From contig JAJOHG010000006.1 of the NCBI GenBank assembly GCA_021029095.1, positions 930,001 to 994,000 of the forward strand: a stretch of DNA of 64,000 bases, given 5' to 3'. A model generated the notes under the pieces. It did not search any database. It was not told where the DNA came from and saw nothing but the letters and a program-made list of their open reading frames with translations. A program made the position numbers and the translations under genes. How positions within the stretch are numbered: position 1 is the stretch's first letter; each line of letters begins with the position of its first letter. Below, in pieces: positions 58,597 to 64,000 of the stretch. Source of the DNA: Phellopilus nigrolimitatus. Its lineage: Eukaryota > Basidiomycota > Agaricomycetes > Hymenochaetales > Hymenochaetaceae.

Positions 58597-59035
58597 TCAT
58601 CGTTGGACAGTCGTGTCTGGTGTGGCATCAAACGTTGAGGAAGGCTCGGATACGGGCTGCTCGTTGATGACGCCCCATACGGATGCTTTGAACTTGCGAA
58701 AGGGCAAGCGACTCAGCATACGCGCACTCTTTATCCATTTCTCACTCACCAACGTCAAGACGAGGCCCATCTTAGTCTCGAGCACGCGGAGCTGGCTGAG
58801 CAGGTTCTGGTCCGGCTCGTCGCCCAACTTGCGTGTCTTCGCTACGAGCTGAGGTCGCGTTCGATGAGGACGGACGAAGAGAACGCTACAAAGCAGAATT
58901 GCTTACGATCTTGACGTGCTGGGAGAGCTTGGCGTATTCCCAGAGCACGTCGCCCTCGAGTGGGGACAGCGCAGGGTGGCCGTCGTATGGGTTGCTCGTG
59001 AAGATGTCGGATGTGTCGGGGTCGGAGGTTGACAT
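58597..59035 (-). CDS. DAD3: DASH/Dam1 complex subunit Dad3
   Basis: Small outer-kinetochore protein of the fungal DASH ring that couples chromosomes to spindle microtubules. Exon 1 encodes MSTSDPDTSDIFTSNPYDGH and PALSPLEGDVLWEYAKLSQH; SPLExxVLWEYAKL is the Dad3 hallmark. Exon 2 gives TRKLGDEPDQNLLSQLRVLE and TKMGLVLTL, and exon 3 gives FKASVWGVINEQPVSEPSST. The intron between them (58693-58749, 57 nt) is a multiple of three and has no stop, so an unspliced reading would insert SEKWIKSARMLSRLPFRK. Family alignment (MGLVLTLFKASVWGVI) says it is removed. About 110 residues after splicing. Its start codon is only 55 bp from that of the divergent hydrolase gene. Confidence 0.9.
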
Positions 59036-59090
59036 GGTAGTCGAGGTGGACGTCGCGGCGAGAGCTTAAAAGACGCGACGCGGCGCGAGG

Positions 59091-60316
59091 ATGAATAAGC
59101 ACGCGATGGCCTCCTTCCCTGACTTCCACGATGTCTACACCGACTGTCCGTCCGGCGCGCGCGTCTTCTCCCGCCTGCGCGCCAGCCCGGACTCGCAGGC
59201 CAACCTGCCCGTGCTCGTCCTCCTGCACGGCTACCCGCAGACGGGACTCTTGTTCAAGTACTTCGTGAACGAGATCCCCGCACGGTGGCGCGTGCTCGTT
59301 CCCGACCTGCCTGGGTGAGCAGCCTGAATATCTAATGCCCGTCTCCAATCTATCTTGTATCATAATGAACGTATTGCATACATGCGCATATATACGCACA
59401 GGTACGGGAACAGCACGAAGCCCGTCGACCCCGCCGGAGACTCGCGCGCGCACTCCAAGCGCGCGTGGGCGCAGGACATCCTGCACGTCGCCGACGCGCT
59501 CTTCGGAGGCGCGGCGGAGCGCCCGCGCCTCGTCGTGTTCGGCCACGACCGCGGTGCGCGCGTCGCGTACCGCCTCGCGTTGGACCAGCCCGCGCGCGTC
59601 GCGGGCGCCGCGATCCTCGACATCGTCCCGGCCAGCTACATCTGGGGCGCGATGCGCCTCGAGGACGGGCACAGGGAGACGCTCCGGTCGCATCACTGGG
59701 TTGAGCTTTACTGCTTACCGCGTTTTCTCTCTTCTTAATATGCGCTTAGATCACCCTCGCCGCCCCGCGCCCGCTCCCGGAGACGATGATTGCCGCGAAC
59801 CCGGAGTTTTACTTCAAGTTCATGCTCTCCAAGTGGACTGGCGCGGGCTCCCCGCACGCACCCGAGTGGGTAGGCGATGCTATTGCACCGTACCTCGAAC
59901 CAGAGCGCAGCTGGGACAGGATCGTCGCGTCGTGCGAGGATGTGCGTATAGTCGTACTCTCCCGGGTCGCAAAATGAACGCGTTAATGACCTTTTTCTTC
60001 TTCTTTTCTTTAAGTATCGCGCGGGCGCGACGCACGACCTCGCAGACGACCTCGCGTCCGGCATCGACCCGCGCAAGGCACCCGGGCTGGCGAAGCCGCT
60101 TTTCGCCTGCCCGCTTCTCATCCTCTCTTCTCAGCATCTCCGCGCGCGCACCGACGTCGACGGCATCTGGACCGCACTCGGTGCACCCGAGAAAGGGATG
60201 GTGCAGAGCTACCAGATCGGTGACGCATCGACGGGCCACTTCCTTGTTAACGAGCGACAAGCGGAGGTCGGAGAGCGCACGCGCGCATGGCTCAAGGAGG
60301 TGTTTGAAGACAAGTG
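59091..60316 (+). CDS. Alpha/beta hydrolase, haloacetate dehalogenase/epoxide hydrolase-like
   Basis: Alpha/beta-hydrolase fold enzyme. Start MNKHAMASFPDFHDVYTDCP at 59091, then VLVLLHGYPQTGLLFKYFVN (HGYPQT oxyanion loop) and WRVLVPDLPG. An intron leads to YGNSTKP. The nucleophile elbow is VVFGHDRGARVAYRLALDQP, with Asp in G-H-D-R-G as in haloacetate dehalogenases and epoxide hydrolases. Then RVAGAAILDIVPASYIWGAM, ANPEFYFKFMLSKWTGAG and ATHDLADDLASGIDPRKAPG. The catalytic His lies in STGHFLVNERQAEVGERTRA. Ends LKEVFEDK. Four exons, about 310 residues, GC-rich. A decayed copy lies at 61984-63228, so this is probably the functional one. The substrate is unknown. Confidence 0.85.
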
Positions 60317-61393
60317 AGATATTCAGACTCAAACAACAAGACAAGAGAAAGGAATAAGTCAGAAATTTATTGTATCATCAAAGTCACAGATTAGCCCGAT
60401 AGCAAGGGCATTACCCATGTACACTACTACGAGATAAGCAATGTAAGAAAGGACGCGAGCTTTGAGACTCGGATGGTATTTCAGACTCAACTTCACTATT
60501 TTTCGCGAAACAATGCACATGCACATGTACATAAGTGTGCTATCCAAGAGCATTCGTGCAAAGTTCTAAGCAAAGATATGCGTTCTTCATGTAAATATGA
60601 TGAAGAGAACAAAAATATAATTGTTCTGTCTAGGATTTGTAAAAATTTCAAAGGACCCACTCTTTCGAGCCACATATGAAATGTGTATATTGGTAGGTAC
60701 AGAACATGTCAATTCATCTGAGCTTCAGAAATTGTGATTCACTCGAGCTAAAAGAAATAGACCTTTCCAAGCTGTCTGTGAGACCGGTAATTAATACTTA
60801 CTGCCGCTCCTAAGTGTTTCGAATCATTGTTTCCTTCAGACTCTTCTCTTGTATGAGGTAGGTATATGCTTAGATACATGTGCATGTAGAAAATGTGTGA
60901 GCTTGTTTTTGGGATTTAACTGTGGACAGCCAGTTACACTATACTCCACCATGTTAGAGCTTCCATTTAGCACGTTCAATAATATTCTCGACTTTTCTGA
61001 ACCCCAGTGGGTATGTTCTCATGTATATTCTGAAGCAGCAGAAACGATGAGAAAAAAAGAAAAAAAGAGCCGGGAATTGTGTTTTATACGTAGGTATTTC
61101 ATTGACCGATGATCACTCCTAGAGAAATTTGACTCGAGGAAAATCGAGTCATTCTCGACTTAATCGTGTGAAATCGAATAAACCGACCCAGCACAATTTG
61201 GTTTGAGTCCGCAATCAAAAGTAGCAATCCTCGAACCAAATCGGGACTAAGCCTAGGTTCGGCTGCGACATCAAAAACTCGTTTGTTTTTTTGACCCCGC
61301 TACAATTTTTATTTGAGAATCTCAAGATTAGGCACAAATGATAATATTCGCGTACGACATTGCTCGGCTTTCCTCAAGTTACCTGTCGCTGGG
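60317..61393. other. Spacer of the left duplication unit
   Basis: The first 130 bp are alignable with 63229-63360 (the 3' flank of the second hydrolase copy), including a shared GTCACAGATTAGCCC. The remaining 900 bp or so have no counterpart in the right unit, where only about 200 bp separate the same genes. They contain no recognised gene. Confidence 0.55.
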
Positions 61394-61960
61394 TTACATT
61401 ATTGGTGAATCACTGTAGATGACGCAGCACCCGCCATCCACGGTGACAAACCTCGAGGTGTTGTTGGTAAGGAAGATGACTGCGCCCTGTGGATAGTACA
61501 GCCAGAATAAGGCAGTGCAGCATAGTGTTGGGTCAGACCCGGGACAACGGTCTATGGGTCTATAACGAGCCGGTGAGAATTTTATAGGGCCGGGGTCAGT
61601 GGCATGTAAAGCGTCTTGAGCTCACATAAATACTGATCATACTTTGTACAGCTCCAAGAAAAAAGCATTGTAGCCGTTTAGCACACTTCCGGGAAGAAAT
61701 TTATTTGAGCCAAGCTTGTTTCGCCATGACGGCGAGGCCTTCAGGTCACCCATCTGGAGAGGGATATGTCAGTCATGATACCAGCCTATCGGAGTCGGCG
61801 CCTCCCAGGTACGCTGCGTGAAACAGCCTGTCAGCATTGCAAACTAAATATATTAATCGTATAATTATACCTCCAGTTCTTAATCGTGCACAAGGATAGC
61901 GTGCGTCAACTTCGTGAGCATATAGCCAGGCTGGTGATGTATAAGTAAGACACGCCAATT
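61394..61960 (-). pseudogene. Decayed, 5'-truncated short-chain dehydrogenase copy
   Basis: Matches the 3' half of the SDR at 63541-64000. It keeps the equivalent of PGYMLTKLT (YxxxK-distal region) and GAVIFL, and a degenerate VDGG-C-CVI end. It is disabled: the codon matching Gln in EHDQELK is TAA (near 61883). The homology stops near 61955, so the N-terminal part with the cofactor-binding site is absent. An intron that is about 60 bp in the intact copy has grown to roughly 280 bp. Another hydrolase copy begins right after the break. Confidence 0.8.
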
Positions 61961-61983
61961 TGGGTGCTCGTGAAGTTGTCGAG

Positions 61984-63228
61984 GACGAACAAGCACGCGA
62001 TGGCCCCCTTCCCCGGCTTCCACGATGTCTACACCGACTGTCCGTCCGGTGCGCGCGTCTTTTCCCGCCTGCGCATCGGGGCTGACGTGCAGGCAAGTCT
62101 TGGCCATGGCTTGCCCATCCTCATCCTCCTACACGGATACCGGCAAGCGGGGCTCATGTTCAAGCACTTCGTGAACGAAATCCCTCTGCACTGGTCTGTG
62201 CTCGTCCCCGATTTGCCTGGGTGAGCAGCCTGATTATCTAATGTCCGTCTCTTACTTTATGCAGCATAACGCACACATGCGCATATATACAGGTACGGAA
62301 ACAGCACAAAGCCCATCGACCCTCGCTGGAGACTCGCGCGCGCACTCCAAGCGCGCAGTGGGCGCAGGACATCCTGCACGTCGCCGACGCGCTCTTCGGA
62401 GGCGCGGCGGAGCCCCTGCGCCTCGTCGTGTTCGGCCACGACCGCGGTGCGCGCGTCGCGTACCGGTTTGCACTGGACCACCCCGCGCGCGTCGCAGGCA
62501 TCGCACTCCTCGACATCGTCCCGACCAGCCACGTCTGGGGCGCGATGCGCTTCGAGGACGGGCACAAGGAGACGCACCGGACGCATCACTGGGTAAGTAG
62601 CCGCGGGACTCCGCTGCCCACCGCATTGTTCTTTCTGAACATGCTGATGCGCGCTTAGATTACCCTCGCGGCCCCGCGCCCGCTCCCCGAGACGATGATC
62701 GCCGCGAACCCGGAGTTCTACTTCAAGCACACGCTCGCTGGGTGGGCCGGCGCGGGCTCGGGCGCGCGCGGGGAGCACGAGCCCGAATGGGTGCGCGATG
62801 CCGTCGCGCCGTACCTCGATCCACAGCGCGGCTGGGACAGGATCGTCGCATCGTGCGAGGACGTGCGTATACATTGCGCCTCCCGCGGGAGAGCGACGCG
62901 CTCCTTATTGACTTATCTTCTCAGTACCGCGCGGGCGCGACGCACGACCTCGCAGACGACCTCGCGTCTGGCATCGACCCGCGCAAGGCACCCGGGCTGG
63001 CGAAGCCACTCTTCGCCTGCCCGCTTCTCATCCTCTCTTCTCAGCACCTCCGCGCGCGCTTCGACGTCGACGGCATTTGGACCGCGCTCGGTGTACCGGG
63101 GAATGGGATGGTGGCAGAGCTTCCAGGTCGGCGACGAGTCGACGGGCCACTTCCTTGTTAACGAGCAACAAGCGGAGGTCGGAGAACGCACACGCGCGTG
63201 GCTCAAGGAGATGTTTGAAGACAAGTGA
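61984..63228 (+). pseudogene. Pseudogene copy of the alpha/beta hydrolase
   Basis: Highly similar in DNA to 59091-60316, including the same intron positions. Defects seen: the start ATG is ACG (61984), leaving the next in-frame Met at 61999. Single-base insertions at about 62321-62330 and about 62357 shift the frame before the nucleophile motif (FGHDRGARVAYRF, still legible in another frame). A third insertion near 63113 restores the original frame for STGHFLVNEQQ. A 12-bp in-frame insertion lies near 62760. Splice sites look intact, so transcripts may still be made. Confidence 0.82.
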
Positions 63229-63540
63229 GATGTTCAGACTCAAACAAGACAAGAGAAAGGAATAAGTTAGAAATCTATTGTTTCATCGAAGTCACAGATT
63301 AGCCCAATTGCACGGAGCATTACCCATGTACAGTACTACGAGAGCAACGGAAAAGCGGAGGAGTGAAGAGCTTCTACAGTCTATGTATACGACCTTGCGC
63401 AGCCTAGCCAACGGCAACGGGTCGATTGTTCATTACTTGAAAGTCTAGGAGGGTATTTTTGCAATAAATAGAAATGCGTGGAACGATCGCCTTTGCAAAC
63501 ACAAAGAGATAAGTTGAGGAACAGAAGGCCATAAACGTGT
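63229..63540. other. Spacer between hydrolase pseudogene and SDR
   Basis: About 310 bp. The left 130 bp match 60317-60450. No gene. Confidence 0.5.
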
Positions 63541-64000
63541 TTAGATAACGCAGTAGCCGCCGTCCACGCGCACGTCTACGCCAGTGACGAACTTCGAGGC
63601 GTTGCTGGAAAGGAAAATGACCGCGCCCTGTAAATAGTGCATGAGTATAGAGAAAAATCAGCACGAGGCAGCGTAGCAGATTTACCTTGAGGTCTTCCGG
63701 GTCACCCATCTGAAGAAAAATAAGTAAGAAACGTATAATCGGATCATGAGCATGAAAAACATACCCGGCCCATCGGGGTCAGCGCTTCCCACGTGCGCTG
63801 CGTGGAACAGCCTGTTAGAATAGCGAATCTAGATAGATAAATGTGATATGTAGCTATACCTTCAGTTCCTGGTCGTGCTCAAGGATAGTGCGCGTCAATT
63901 TCGTTAGCATATAACCAGGGCTGGTGACGTATAAGTAAGATAGGCTAATCAAATAATATTCATAAAGCAGCTCACCTCAACGTGTTGACACGGACGTTCT
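63541..64000 (-). CDS. Short-chain dehydrogenase/reductase, 5' part beyond the window
   Basis: C-terminal exons of a classical SDR. Read on the minus strand: ENVRVNTLR at the right edge, then [20 protein letters not shown] (the P-G-Y/F-x-x-T segment after the active site), [30 protein letters not shown] and [16 protein letters not shown] with stop at 63541. The N-V-R-V-N, P-G, and VDGG blocks are the usual SDR C-terminal landmarks. The active-site YxxxK and Rossmann glycine motif lie outside the window. Introns of about 50-70 nt. A truncated, stop-containing copy is at 61394-61960. The pairing with an alpha/beta hydrolase suggests a shared catabolic role, which is inference. Confidence 0.85.

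Noticed and set aside
59335..60357. 340-codon plus-strand ORF over the hydrolase
   Set aside because: It reads the GC-rich hydrolase exons and introns in the wrong frame and is mostly Arg, Ser, Ala and Pro. The alpha/beta hydrolase motifs lie in another frame.

Overview
The window looks like nuclear DNA of a filamentous basidiomycete, most likely an Agaricomycete. Genes are dense and split by many short GT..AG introns (about 45-90 nt). The gene set includes white collar-2, a Clp1-like protein, a HORMA-PHD meiotic protein, the DASH subunit Dad3 and a fungal CE16-type GDSL esterase. No rRNA or tRNA gene, CRISPR array or prokaryotic operon was seen. Gene ends come from reading spliced frames by eye, so exon borders are inferences unless stated otherwise.

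Layout, left to right. 1-8.4 kb: an unrecognised partial gene, an FAH-family hydrolase, a SAPS-domain phosphatase regulator and the AP-2 mu subunit. 9-15.5 kb: a secreted GDSL esterase, acetolactate synthase (ILV2) and the Rag GTPase GTR1. 16.7-28.1 kb: a vacuolar Ca2+/H+ antiporter, a histidine phosphatase, the ribosome-assembly factor MAK21/NOC1 and the ubiquitin-pathway WD protein DOA1/UFD3. 29-37.2 kb: HOP1, an ankyrin protein, the nucleolar SRP40/Nopp140 homologue and lumazine synthase (RIB4). 41.6-58.5 kb: WC-2, a Clp1-like protein, LIS1/PAC1, a YTH m6A reader, a TilS-type tRNA lysidine synthetase and the Arp2/3 subunit ARPC1. 58.6-64 kb: DAD3, then a duplicated block of an alpha/beta hydrolase and a short-chain dehydrogenase (SDR).

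Two accessory regions stand out. The first, at 38.84-41.00 kb, is a stack of non-autonomous terminal-inverted-repeat elements, each flanked by TA. Element A (1367 bp, about 111-bp TIRs) contains element B (773 bp, 39-bp perfect TIRs). B contains a 46-bp hairpin that is also flanked by TA. Element C (795 bp, 20-bp perfect TIRs) abuts A and shares its TA. The second, at 59.1-64 kb, is a tandem duplication in which each unit keeps one apparently intact gene and one decayed gene. The left hydrolase and the visible part of the right SDR look intact. The right hydrolase and the left SDR carry start loss, frameshifts, truncation or a stop codon.

Most other genes are conserved housekeeping loci in sundry pathways: trafficking, TORC1, ribosome biogenesis, meiosis, cytoskeleton, riboflavin and branched-chain amino acid synthesis. 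I see no functional cluster among them. The hydrolase/SDR pair is the only neighbouring set that might act together.
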